Shown here one piece after another: positions 9,070-17,599 of a stretch of DNA of 64,000 bases; the stretch's first letter is position 1; every line of letters starts with the position of its first letter. The position numbers were made by a program, and so were the translations under genes. The DNA is from G963665185 sp049723905 (GTDB lineage: Bacteria > Desulfobacterota > Desulfovibrionia > Desulfovibrionales > Desulfovibrionaceae). The notes beneath the pieces were generated by a model. That model made no database searches. It was not told the origin of the DNA and saw nothing but the letters and a program-made list of their open reading frames with translations. The DNA lies in contig NZ_JBJKFD010000001.1 of the NCBI RefSeq assembly GCF_049723905.1, positions 1,798,001 through 1,862,000 of the forward strand, read 5' to 3'.

Positions 9070-12002
9070 GCGTGCACATTCTCCGTAACCAATTCGTAAT
9101 TGAAATCCCTAAGCAGATCACCGGCAATGGATTCGAACGTAGCAATATCTGCGGCATCCAGAGCGTTTTTCCATTTACCGATCTGCCCCGGGTCTGGAGG
9201 ACGGAGCGTATTCTTATGGATACGAAGCAAATCCTCACGGGCGGCAATCTGCTGGCCATTGCTTTCGTGGTCCTGCATTTCCTCCAGCCGCTCCTGGGCC
9301 TTCTGGTGATAATCAAGCATGGCCGCATCGAACGGCAGGTGCAGGAAGTCGCAAATACGGTGCAAGGTCTCTTCCGGAACCATTACCAAATCCTCAAAAC
9401 GGACTTCCATGTACCTGTCTGCGGGCAGACTTTCCGCCAAGCGACGCGTCAGACAGATACGTTCTTCCCAAAAAGTCGCCATGGAACTCATGCTCTTATC
9501 TTCGGGGCCAAACCATTTGTCCTGATACGACAAGGCCACATCACGGCCATCCCGGACCATATGGATAAAACGCGCTTCGGGCAGAATATCGGCAATGCGG
9601 TCCACGTATTGTCCATAGGGAGGGGTTTTATCCCCCCATCTGGTTTTCCCCTGCTTTGCGGCGTAAAGCTGATAAAAAGTCCGGACAGCCATTCCCAGGG
9701 AAAACGATTCCAACTTGTCCAATGCCGTCCGCAGTTCGTCCTCGGAAATATGAAAATCTCCCCAGGTATGACACTGGGTCACAGCATTGGTAAATTCCTC
9801 GACCGAAGCTGGCGGCGAATCCAATAGCCCCGCCAAAAACATGGTTTCCGAAGGAATGGAAAGTTCGGGATGGGCATCCAGCATCAATCGCGCAAGGGTT
9901 GTCCCAGACCTGCCAACTCCCACCACAAAAGGCACCGGACGCAGAACTTTATGCTCTTTCCCCAAAAAAGGATGCCCTGTCCAAATTCTATCCGTGGGCC
10001 ATCCGTCTTCCAAAGAAAGAAGTTTCTCCGGCTGCGGCCAGCTCACATTGGCGGCCTTAAACCCAACACGGTCGCCATGCCACCCCAACTTTTCGACTTC
10101 TTCCCGAGAATACACTCGCTCCGCTCCGTATTTGGCCTCCAGGTGCTCCTTGCTCAAACACGGGTAATGGCGAAGCACAAGACGCTCTGGCGCCAGACGC
10201 AGATTGGGAAAAGAAACCCGGTGCCCGCCGGAACCAGCCAGGTCCACGGGATGCCCGTTCTTTTTCCAGGCGTTAATGCGGTGCTGCCCAGTAGGGGCAA
10301 AATAGTATGCCAAAGGAAAATCGGCAACATAGTCCGTTCCAGGCAGGGCCTTGTCCAGCAACAGCCCACCACGGTCCTGGGGCAGAAAAACATATTCGTC
10401 AAAGTTGATGGCATTGTAGCCCCGTCCATCCAGACGGGTCAGTGCCTGAACCAGAGTCTCTCCCTCTCGGCGGCTTTGCCGAATTTCGTCGGCATCGTGG
10501 TGGATGAACCAGTCCGCTTCCACTGACTGAGCCAACCTAGCCTTGAACTCAAGCAGCCCTTTCCAGTCGTAGAAGCCTTCAAAGGGATAATTTTCAATGC
10601 CGATAACGCCCTTGCCCAACCATTCCCGGGCTATCTGGGCGGTGGCATCGGTGGAGTCATTATCGATAACCAGGACTTCCACTCCCTGCTCCACCAGATG
10701 ACGAATGCACCGCTCCATATACAATTCTTCGTTACGGACTGCCAGCAACGCAACCACACGAAGAGGTTGCGAAGGAAGTTCCTCGAGACGCACTGCTGTA
10801 CGGCACAGCCCGAGAAAATCCTGCTCTCCTTTGGGATCGATGACCTGAAAATGCAGAGCTGCAATCTGGCTTTGCAGTGGGAGATAGTCGATATGTGTAA
10901 TTTGCTGGACCAGACGCAAGGTCACAAAATAATCGCCGGGCGCAAACACTCCGGGCAAAGTTATTTGCACGCGCCGGTGTGCATGCCCATTGGCTTCAAG
11001 AGCAAAACGCCTACCACTGACTTCAACAAGCCTATGGTTCTGAATGGCAACCGCCAGCGCCACATCTTCATCGGGAGGACAGCGTAATTCCACGTTAAGC
11101 CGAACTTCGGCTCCCAGCGGCATCTGAATCTGCCTGGCGTGTTCTTCCGAAAACAATGCATCTACAATTTCGCCCATCCCGTTACCAAAAGCTGCGGCTT
11201 CCGGCGGATTTCCCAAGGGCGTCTGCTGACGCAACGGATGCTTGAGCCCCAAGGCCCTGCGGTGCTGTTCACGAGTGTCAAAGAAATATTGTGCCGCTAC
11301 CGCTTCGGGGTGGCCATCGGCCTTGACCTCGCCGTGTTGCAAATAAATGGCCCGAGAACAAAAACTCTGCACAAGGGACATGTCGTGGGACACGAACAAA
11401 ATGGTTATCCCTTTTCTCCGCAGGTTCTCCATATGTTTCAGGCATTTAAATTGAAATGCAGCATCGCCGACCGACAAAGCTTCGTCAATGAGCAGAATGT
11501 CCGCCTCCACGTGTGTGGCAACGGCAAAAGCCAGGCGAACAGTCATACCGCTGGAGTATGTCTTGACCGGTTGATCGAGGAATTCACCGATATCGGCAAA
11601 AGCGGTAATCTCGGCAAGGCGTTCGTTCATTTCCTCCTCAGAGAAACCAAACAACGCCCCGTTGAGAAAAACATTCTCGCGCCCCGTGAAGTCCGGATTG
11701 AACCCAATACCCAATTCAAGCAGGGCGGCAATACGCCCTTTGGTCTCCAACTTTCCCCGCGTAGAAGCAAGCGTACCGCAGACCATTTGCAAAAGAGTGG
11801 ACTTTCCACAACCATTCTGCCCAATAACGCCTACGATCTCTCCTTTGGTTACCTCAAAGGAAACATCCTTCAGTGCCCAAAACTCGTGATAAAATCTTTT
11901 TTTACCACGCGTGAGCATTTGAAACAAACGATCCTGGGGCTTATCGTATATAAAATAACATTTGTTCAGCTTTTCAGCCAAAATCACTACATCAGAGGAC
12001 AT
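9066..12002 (-). CDS. Three-domain fusion: Wzt-type ABC ATPase, GT2 glycosyltransferase and sulfotransferase
   Basis: A 978-residue cytoplasmic protein. Residues 1-240 are a polysaccharide-export ATPase: Walker A GQNGCGKST (61-69), signature YSSGM (149-153), Walker B ILLIDE (169-174), switch His in SHD (205). Residues 240-390 look like the beta-rich carbohydrate-recognition domain of Wzt. Residues 415-680 are a GT2-like transferase (ALLAVRNEELYMERCI, VLVIDNDSTDAT, HHDADE). Residues 690-970 are a sulfotransferase (VGVGRSGTT at 694-702; HMVRDGRDVALS at 814-825). The ATG at 12002 overlaps the permease stop by 11 bases. One polypeptide would join export, sugar transfer and sulfation. No frameshift or linker stop is visible. 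Confidence 0.85.
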   Translation of the reverse strand: MSSDVVILAEKLNKCYFIYDKPQDRLFQMLTRGKKRFYHEFWALKDVSFEVTKGEIVGVIGQNGCGKSTLLQMVCGTLASTRGKLETKGRIAALLELGIGFNPDFTGRENVFLNGALFGFSEEEMNERLAEITAFADIGEFLDQPVKTYSSGMTVRLAFAVATHVEADILLIDEALSVGDAAFQFKCLKHMENLRRKGITILFVSHDMSLVQSFCSRAIYLQHGEVKADGHPEAVAAQYFFDTREQHRRALGLKHPLRQQTPLGNPPEAAAFGNGMGEIVDALFSEEHARQIQMPLGAEVRLNVELRCPPDEDVALAVAIQNHRLVEVSGRRFALEANGHAHRRVQITLPGVFAPGDYFVTLRLVQQITHIDYLPLQSQIAALHFQVIDPKGEQDFLGLCRTAVRLEELPSQPLRVVALLAVRNEELYMERCIRHLVEQGVEVLVIDNDSTDATAQIAREWLGKGVIGIENYPFEGFYDWKGLLEFKARLAQSVEADWFIHHDADEIRQSRREGETLVQALTRLDGRGYNAINFDEYVFLPQDRGGLLLDKALPGTDYVADFPLAYYFAPTGQHRINAWKKNGHPVDLAGSGGHRVSFPNLRLAPERLVLRHYPCLSKEHLEAKYGAERVYSREEVEKLGWHGDRVGFKAANVSWPQPEKLLSLEDGWPTDRIWTGHPFLGKEHKVLRPVPFVVGVGRSGTTLARLMLDAHPELSIPSETMFLAGLLDSPPASVEEFTNAVTQCHTWGDFHISEDELRTALDKLESFSLGMAVRTFYQLYAAKQGKTRWGDKTPPYGQYVDRIADILPEARFIHMVRDGRDVALSYQDKWFGPEDKSMSSMATFWEERICLTRRLAESLPADRYMEVRFEDLVMVPEETLHRICDFLHLPFDAAMLDYHQKAQERLEEMQDHESNGQQIAAREDLLRIHKNTLRPPDPGQIGKWKNALDAADIATFESIAGDLLRDFNYELVTENVHA

Positions 12003-12810
12003 CCGCAAACCCCTTGCGTGTTTTTTGAAACCAGGCAAACCCCAACCAGGCAATAACTCCGGTGGCCACATAGTACCCACCGAGCAAAACCCAGTCGGGC
12101 TGCTTTCCGAAAAACATCACATTGCGACCAAGCTCAATGGCAGGCATCAGAGGATTCAACAAAAGTAACGGCCTGTACGATTCCGGAAGGGCCGTTATGG
12201 GATAAAAAATCGGTGTAAGAAACATCAGAACCGTGGTCAACAGTCCCACAACCTGGGCCACGTCGCGCAAAAATACTCCAAGCGATGCCAGTATCCAGGT
12301 AACTCCCATGATGAAAGCTCCCAAAGGAATCAACACCAACGGAAGGTAGAAAATGGTCACGGGGGGGACTCCACACAGAATGAAATACGCAAAAACCCAT
12401 ACACCGAGGCTGATCAGGGCATGGAACAAGGCTGCCCCCAAATTCATCCAGAGCAAGAGATCCAACGGAAAAATCACCTTTTTGACGTAGTTCACGTTTG
12501 CCGGGATAATCCTCGGAGCAGAATTGAAACATTCTGCAAAAAGGTTGAAGATGATGAGTCCCGCAAAAAGTACCAGAGCGAACTCCGACTTTGATCCGCT
12601 TCCCCCACCCCAACGAGCATTAAAAATAACGCTAAAAACAAAAGTATATACAGCCAACATAAACAACGGGTTTAAGACGGCCCAACAAAGGCCAAAAAGT
12701 GACCCACGATAGCGTCCCTGAATTTCCCGCCTTGTCATCGTACGAAGCAAACCACGATTGCGCCATGGCCTTGCAAGCATTTCTATTGGGGATATGGAAA
12801 ATTCCAGCAT
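11992..12810 (-). CDS. Wzm-type ABC-2 polysaccharide export permease
   Basis: A 272-residue inner-membrane permease. It has six strongly hydrophobic segments and the ABC-2 N-terminal amphipathic region LRTMTRREIQGRYRGSLFG, followed by LNPLFMLAVYTFVFSVIF. It should pair with the ATPase domain encoded next to export lipid-linked glycan across the inner membrane. The ATG at 12810 has AGGAG five bases upstream; a GTG six bases earlier is less likely. It is the first gene of the minus-strand glycan operon. Confidence 0.9.
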   Translation of the reverse strand: MLEFSISPIEMLARPWRNRGLLRTMTRREIQGRYRGSLFGLCWAVLNPLFMLAVYTFVFSVIFNARWGGGSGSKSEFALVLFAGLIIFNLFAECFNSAPRIIPANVNYVKKVIFPLDLLLWMNLGAALFHALISLGVWVFAYFILCGVPPVTIFYLPLVLIPLGAFIMGVTWILASLGVFLRDVAQVVGLLTTVLMFLTPIFYPITALPESYRPLLLLNPLMPAIELGRNVMFFGKQPDWVLLGGYYVATGVIAWLGFAWFQKTRKGFADVL

Positions 12811-12985
12811 CACCACTCCTGTAAAATTCTTTGCCGACCTTACGAACTTCTTTTCGTACAGCCGACAACAACATTATTCAATACGCCATAACCCTTGCCA
12901 AACATCCAAAGCTTGCTGGGATTACCCATTCTCCTCTAAAAGGTCTAGCTGATATATGGAAATCTCCTTTTCCTTCGAGAAGCTG

Positions 12986-13027
12986 TCGTAATTGGCATGC
13001 AGCAGTTCTGCTGCATACCAATTACGA
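12986..13027. repeat. Inverted repeat, 20-bp arms, in the divergent control region
   Basis: TCGTAATTGGCATGCAGCAG (12986-13005) and its complement (13008-13027) pair with one mismatch around a two-base loop. Five T follow on the plus strand. There is no upstream plus-strand gene to terminate, so an operator or a leader hairpin is as likely as a terminator. Confidence 0.6.
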
Positions 13028-13081
13028 TTTTTCTGCCCAACCCCTCTTGACCTCTCCCAAAAGGCATGGCAAATTATCCGT

Positions 13082-13099
13082 GGTTCCACATATGGAACC
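13082..13099. promoter_or_regulatory. Palindromic operator candidate upstream of the HicB-like gene
   Basis: GGTTCCA-CATA-TGGAACC, with perfect 7-bp arms, lies 28 bp before the start of the ribbon-helix-helix gene and just downstream of the possible plus-strand promoter. It is a plausible autoregulatory site. Confidence 0.4.
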
Positions 13100-13126
13100 G
13101 CAACAAAAAACAGGGTTTCTCTCTCA

Positions 13127-13390
13127 ATGAATAAAAGTTTCAGCGGCCAATTACGCCTCCGCATGCCTTCCTCGCTCCACAGGGAATTATCGGAAAAAGC
13201 GGAACAGGAAGGGGTTTCCCTGAACTCCTACCTCGTTTATCTGCTTTCCAAAAATTTTGGCGCGGAAATGGCCACTCCGGCTGACAATCCGCTCAGCACG
13301 GAAGGCATTTTGTTGGTTGGCGCAGAAGACACGCTGTACAAATCCCAATCGCCAGTGGTGGTCATTGACCCGACCACCATGCAGCAATAA
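13127..13390 (+). CDS. Stand-alone HicB-like ribbon-helix-helix protein
   Basis: An 87-residue protein. Its first 45 residues match the HicB-type ribbon-helix-helix pattern: strand GQLRLRMP, then SSLHRELSEKAEQEGVSLNSYLVYLLS. The rest is short and unassigned. No HicA toxin (a 60-80 residue dsRNA-binding-fold protein) is encoded next to it, so I read it as a DNA-binding regulator, not an antitoxin. It opens the six-gene operon that includes SapC and the type I secretion genes, 12 bp ahead of the next gene. The ATG was chosen because upstream sequence in this frame runs through the palindromic operator. The ribosome site is weak. Confidence 0.65.
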   Translation: MNKSFSGQLRLRMPSSLHRELSEKAEQEGVSLNSYLVYLLSKNFGAEMATPADNPLSTEGILLVGAEDTLYKSQSPVVVIDPTTMQQ

Positions 13391-13402
13391 CGGAGTTGAC
13401 GC

Positions 13403-13798
13403 ATGTTGACCGTTTTTCACTCCGTTCTCTGCGGTGACACTCTTACAGACACGCGCACAGGCCAAGTATCATATATAAAGGTAATCGAGAGCATAAACAC
13501 ACCTCGGTTTCCTGCCGCGATTCAGGGAGCATTCATCGGAATGCTTTGTCAGGCCGATGCGGACGGTGTTCCTTCCACCGTCCGCATCGACTTGGTTGCT
13601 CCTGACAAAACAGCGCTCCCACTCAAACAATTCGAACTTTCTTTAACAGCTACTCCCCAGAAAGTGCTTATCCGGCTTGAGCAAATACTTTTTGCTCAAC
13701 CGGGAATGCACGTGGCTTTGATAAGCACCAATATTGGAAAGGTATGGAAACCGTTGGCGTCTATGCCCATCATAGTACAACAGACCAAAGCAGCTTAG
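13403..13798 (+). CDS. Conserved hypothetical protein in the S-layer secretion operon
   Basis: A 131-residue soluble protein without signal peptide or membrane segment. The N-terminal half (SVLCGDTLTDTRTGQVSYIKVIESI) and the beta-rich remainder (TVRIDLVAPDKTALP, FELSLTATPQKVLIRLEQI) suggest a small immunoglobulin-like or C2-like beta sandwich similar to DUF6941 proteins; this is a tentative resemblance. Its place between a regulator and sapC, with 12- and 24-bp spacers, suggests a role in S-layer secretion or sensing. Function unknown. Confidence 0.6.
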   Translation: MLTVFHSVLCGDTLTDTRTGQVSYIKVIESINTPRFPAAIQGAFIGMLCQADADGVPSTVRIDLVAPDKTALPLKQFELSLTATPQKVLIRLEQILFAQPGMHVALISTNIGKVWKPLASMPIIVQQTKAA

Positions 13799-13822
13799 TT
13801 CTGCAGTTCATGGAGAAACAAC

Positions 13823-14542
13823 ATGTTCAATGATCCCCGGCCAATCGACAGCACCAACGACGCCAAGCTGCGCATCACCCCTTTTGAAAACTTTGAGTTC
13901 TGCGCCGACCAGACTTCCGCCCTTCTCGGGTTGGCTGAAGTCGTCCCCTGTTCCCGTGAACTGCCTGTTCTTTTTGCCAAGCTTGAATCCGCAGTGGCCC
14001 CCATCGCCCTGCTGGGACTTCCGGAAAAAGGGAATGCCGCAGTGAAAAATGGAACATGGCTGTACGAATATATCCCTGCGGTCTTTCGCAGTTACCCTTT
14101 CCTGCTGGCCCAAACCGACGAGAAAGGCGAAAATTTTGCAGTGTGCCTGGAGCGCACGGCCCAGAATATTTCCGAGACCGATGGTGAGCCGCTTTTCACT
14201 GAAGACGGCGCCCCTGCCCCATTGCTCGAACAAGCCAAAAATCTGCTGCAGAACCTACACACCGAGCAGGCCAGGGCCCAACTTCTGGGCAACCTGCTTG
14301 TAGAAAAAGAACTACTTGTCCCTTTTGCCATCACAGTCAGGCAGGGCGAAGAACAGCAGGCAATCCCACTTGAAGGTCTGTATTTCGTAAACGAAAAAAA
14401 ACTTAACGATCTCTCGGACGAAGATTTCTGCGACCTGCGCGCCAAAGGCGTATTGCCAGCCCTGTACGCCCATCTGATGTCCCTGGGACAAATCAACAGA
14501 ATCATGCCCCGCACAACAGAAAGTGAGCAGGAATCCAAATAA
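13823..14542 (+). CDS. sapC: SapC-family protein
   Basis: A 239-residue protein of the SapC family, named after sapC of the Campylobacter fetus S-layer secretion locus. Visible features are FCADQTSALLGLAEVVPCSRELPVLF near the N-terminus, NGTWLYEYIPAVFRSYPFLLA in the middle, and an acidic, helical second half with LYFVNEKKLNDLSDEDFCDLRAKG. It lacks a signal peptide, so it should be cytoplasmic. Its biochemical role is not established. It lies directly before the ABC transporter, whose ATG overlaps its stop (TAATG), matching the sapC-sapD order. Confidence 0.85.
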   Translation: MFNDPRPIDSTNDAKLRITPFENFEFCADQTSALLGLAEVVPCSRELPVLFAKLESAVAPIALLGLPEKGNAAVKNGTWLYEYIPAVFRSYPFLLAQTDEKGENFAVCLERTAQNISETDGEPLFTEDGAPAPLLEQAKNLLQNLHTEQARAQLLGNLLVEKELLVPFAITVRQGEEQQAIPLEGLYFVNEKKLNDLSDEDFCDLRAKGVLPALYAHLMSLGQINRIMPRTTESEQESK

Positions 14543-16272
14543 TGAAGAAGTTTCTCAAGGCCTGGAAAAAATATCTGCTGTACGCAGGTTTTTTCAGTCT
14601 GTTCATCAACCTTTTTCAACTGACGTTCTCTATTTACATGCTCCTTATCTACGATAAGGTGCTTACCAGCTACAGCATGCCTACCCTGATGGTCATTACC
14701 GTTGTGGCCATTGGAGCCCTGATCACCATGGCTCTGCTGGAATTCGTCCGGTCTCGTATTCTGGTCCGTATGAGCGTGGCCATGGACAACCAGATGAGCG
14801 AGGATGTGCTTTCCGGCATGATCCGCAAATCCGCGTTCCAGGGGGAACAAAGCGCAGCCACACTGAAAGATGTTTCGATCATGCGCAACTATCTCAGCGG
14901 CAATGCGATCTTCGCTTTTTTTGACGTCCCCTGGACTCCTATTTTCATCGGCCTCATCTTCGTTCTGCACCCATTAATGGGGTGGGTCGCTTTGGGTGGT
15001 GGGGTTGTCATTTTCATCACCGGCATATTGCAAGACCGTTTGGCCAGCAAACCCCTGGCCCTAGCAAATATGTATTCCAATGCATCCCAGGATCTTGTTT
15101 CTCTGGGCATGCGCAACGCTGAAGCTGTGCGTAGCATGGGCATGTTGGGCGGACTGACACAACGCTGGAATTCCTTCAACGATAAAGTCATTGAACTCCA
15201 GACCAATGCCAGCAAATCCGCAGGTGTGCTCCATGCCTTCACCAGTGCTTTCCGTACCTTTATGCAGGTAGCCATCTATGGTGTAGGCGCTTGGCTGACC
15301 CTCAAGGGAGAATGCTCCGCAGGCGTCATGATTTCTTCCTCAATCATTATGGGCCGTGGATTAGCCCCTATCCAGCAAGGAATGGCCGCCTACAAACAGA
15401 CGGCGGACGCTGTAGAATCCTATAAACGGCTTAATGCTCATTTCAAGGACTCACAAAAACATGTTCCCATGGACCTGCCCGCCCCTACCGGCAACCTTTC
15501 CTGTGAAGGAATCAGCCTTGTAGCACCGGGGGGACGCTATCTTATCCAAGGTGTCCAGTTCCAACTCCAGGCTGGAGAATCCATGGGCCTCATCGGACCG
15601 AGCGCGGCTGGAAAAACCACGCTCTGCCGTTTGCTCATAGGACTCTGGCCTCCCAGCATGGGTAAGGTTCGCCTGGACGGGGCCGATGTTTTTGCCTGGG
15701 ACCAAGAGAAATTGGGGAAGTATATAGGCTACCTTCCACAGGATGTTGAACTTTTTTCCGGGACCGTCGCCGACAACATAGGACGTTTTCAGGACTATGA
15801 ATCCGAAGACATCGTGGCAGCTGCCCAAAAAGCCGGAGCCCATGAAGTGATCCTGCGCCTTCCCAACGGATACGACACACGTATTGGCGTAGGCGGAGCT
15901 TCGCTTTCCGGCGGTCAACGCCAGCGCCTGGGATTGGCTCGAGCTCTGTATGGCAATCCCAAACTCGTGATCCTGGATGAGCCCAGTTCCAACCTGGACG
16001 AAGAAGGTGAAATGCATCTGCTGGCTGCTTTACAGCGCCTTAAGGAAGACAAAGCCACGGTCATCGTTGTTTCCCACAAGATGAGCACCATCTCCACTAT
16101 GGACAAGCTGCTTGTACTGCACAGCGGACGCGTCGCACAGTTCGGCGAACGCAAACACGTACTCCAGGCCTTGCAGGGCGCGCAACAGCAGGCCCAGCAA
16201 CAGACGCAAAAGCCCAAACCAGCTTTTTTTCCCCGTCCTGCCGGCGGTGTTGTGAAAATGAAAGGAAACTGA
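14542..16272 (+). CDS. Type I secretion ABC transporter (PrtD/SapD-like permease-ATPase)
   Basis: A 576-residue half-transporter. The N-terminal membrane domain (about residues 12-310) contains the hydrophobic runs YLLYAGFFSLFINLFQLTFS and IFIGLIFVLHPLMGWVALGG, with no C39 peptidase domain, as in the PrtD group that exports RTX proteins. The ATPase domain has Walker A GPSAAGKTT (352-360), signature LSGGQ (455-459), Walker B LVILDE (475-480) and switch His (512). The C-terminal tail is Gln-rich. It would form the inner-membrane engine of a secretion channel with the next two gene products, most likely exporting the RTX-like surface protein. Confidence 0.92.
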   Translation: MKKFLKAWKKYLLYAGFFSLFINLFQLTFSIYMLLIYDKVLTSYSMPTLMVITVVAIGALITMALLEFVRSRILVRMSVAMDNQMSEDVLSGMIRKSAFQGEQSAATLKDVSIMRNYLSGNAIFAFFDVPWTPIFIGLIFVLHPLMGWVALGGGVVIFITGILQDRLASKPLALANMYSNASQDLVSLGMRNAEAVRSMGMLGGLTQRWNSFNDKVIELQTNASKSAGVLHAFTSAFRTFMQVAIYGVGAWLTLKGECSAGVMISSSIIMGRGLAPIQQGMAAYKQTADAVESYKRLNAHFKDSQKHVPMDLPAPTGNLSCEGISLVAPGGRYLIQGVQFQLQAGESMGLIGPSAAGKTTLCRLLIGLWPPSMGKVRLDGADVFAWDQEKLGKYIGYLPQDVELFSGTVADNIGRFQDYESEDIVAAAQKAGAHEVILRLPNGYDTRIGVGGASLSGGQRQRLGLARALYGNPKLVILDEPSSNLDEEGEMHLLAALQRLKEDKATVIVVSHKMSTISTMDKLLVLHSGRVAQFGERKHVLQALQGAQQQAQQQTQKPKPAFFPRPAGGVVKMKGN

Positions 16273-16273
16273 G

Positions 16274-17593
16274 ATGCGTACCATTAACTCCAACTCTTCA
16301 TCCAAAATCCACACCAATCCCAATCGCTACATCATCATGGGGTTGGTCATTGTCGGACTTTTTTTCGGTGGTTTCGGAACTTGGGCCGTTGTCGGAAAAA
16401 TGGAAGGAGCGATTATCGCTCCTGGTGCCCTCAGAGTGGAAAAGAATCGCCAGGCAGTACAGCATCTGGAAGGCGGCATTGTCCAAAAAATCTGGGTGCG
16501 CGACGGTGACAGGGTGGTCAAGGGGCAAAAACTGCTGACCCTGAAAAGTGCAACTGTCAGATCTCATGTAGACATGCTTTATGGCCAGCGGCAAGCCGCT
16601 CTGGCAGTCAAAGCCAGACTGGATGCGGAAAAGGACTTTAACAAACAGATAATCTGGCCCAAGGAACTTTTGGATGAGAACCAGGATCCCAATGTGAAGG
16701 GGCTGATGCAGGCTGAGCAGGAAGTCTTCGATTCTCAACGTGAATCCCTGCAAGGGCAAATTCACTTGTTTAACACCCAGATTGAGCAAATCCAAAAACA
16801 AATAGCTGGCCTTGAGGAACAGGTTACCTCTGAAGATACCATCATCCGGGTACTGCAGGAAGAGCTCAAGGACAAACGCGAACTGCTCAAAGAACGTTAT
16901 TTGGAAAAGCCCCCAGTTCTTGCCCTGGAACGCGAACTAGCCGCACATGAGGGGCGACGTAGCGCACTCAAGGGAGACACCGCACAAAATCAAGAGCGGA
17001 TCACGGAAATCCGCGTCCGCATAGGAGATCTGAAAACTCGTTATTTGGAGCGAGCCACAGCACAACTATCTGAAATACAAAATAAACTCTACGATTTGGA
17101 AGACCGGCTAAAACCTCTGATGGACGCCCAAAATCGCCTGGATGTAGTAGCCCCTGTCTCCGGCGTTGTAGTGGATATACGCGTTTTCTCCGAAGGCGGA
17201 GTAATCAAGCCGGGGGAGGTGCTCATGCAAATCGTCCCGGAAAAAGAACAATTGATCGTTGAATCCAATGTCCGCCCCATTGACATTTCCAAGGTATACG
17301 TAAACCAGCCTGCACGCATTGAACTTAATGCTTTCAATCGTCGTGAAGTTGATCCTGTGGACGGCAAGGTAGTGTATGTAGCTGCGGACAGTGTTTTGGA
17401 ACGCACTCCCTACGGTGAGCACAGCATGTTTAAAGTCCATGTGGAACTCAATGCCGATCAGGTTAAAGCCCAAGGACTAGAACTCACACCGGGTATGCCG
17501 GTCACTGTTTTTCTTAGCCGTGGAAAGCGCACCTTTCTTGATTACATAATGGAACCCCTCATTGAAAACTTCAGGCGAGCCCTGCGGGAGTAA
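16274..17593 (+). CDS. HlyD/PrtE-type membrane fusion protein of the type I secretion system
   Basis: A 439-residue periplasmic adaptor. It has a short cytoplasmic N-terminus, one membrane anchor at about residues 19-40 (YIIMGLVIVGLFFGGFGTWAVV), then a lipoyl half-motif GALRVEKNRQAVQHLEGGIVQKI. A long alpha-hairpin coiled coil follows (about 130-290), then the second lipoyl/beta-barrel half (VVAPVSGVVVDIRVFSEGGVIKPGEVLMQIVP). It begins one base after the ABC transporter stop. It connects the ABC transporter to the TolC-like channel encoded next. Confidence 0.92.
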   Translation: MRTINSNSSSKIHTNPNRYIIMGLVIVGLFFGGFGTWAVVGKMEGAIIAPGALRVEKNRQAVQHLEGGIVQKIWVRDGDRVVKGQKLLTLKSATVRSHVDMLYGQRQAALAVKARLDAEKDFNKQIIWPKELLDENQDPNVKGLMQAEQEVFDSQRESLQGQIHLFNTQIEQIQKQIAGLEEQVTSEDTIIRVLQEELKDKRELLKERYLEKPPVLALERELAAHEGRRSALKGDTAQNQERITEIRVRIGDLKTRYLERATAQLSEIQNKLYDLEDRLKPLMDAQNRLDVVAPVSGVVVDIRVFSEGGVIKPGEVLMQIVPEKEQLIVESNVRPIDISKVYVNQPARIELNAFNRREVDPVDGKVVYVAADSVLERTPYGEHSMFKVHVELNADQVKAQGLELTPGMPVTVFLSRGKRTFLDYIMEPLIENFRRALRE

Positions 17594-17599
17594 TGCTCA

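Larger units (their letters stand above)
12811..13126. promoter_or_regulatory. Divergent control region between glycan-export and S-layer-secretion operons
   Basis: A 316-bp gap between two head-to-head operons. It contains two inverted repeats (listed separately) and, on the plus strand, a possible promoter with -35 TTGACC (13047-13052) and a weak -10 CAAATT 17 bp later. I found no convincing minus-strand promoter by eye. No gene is seen here. Confidence 0.45.

Noticed and set aside
13127..13390. HicAB toxin-antitoxin pair
   Set aside because: No HicA-like frame of 60-80 codons precedes or follows the HicB-like gene; the neighbours are an inverted-repeat control region and a different small protein.
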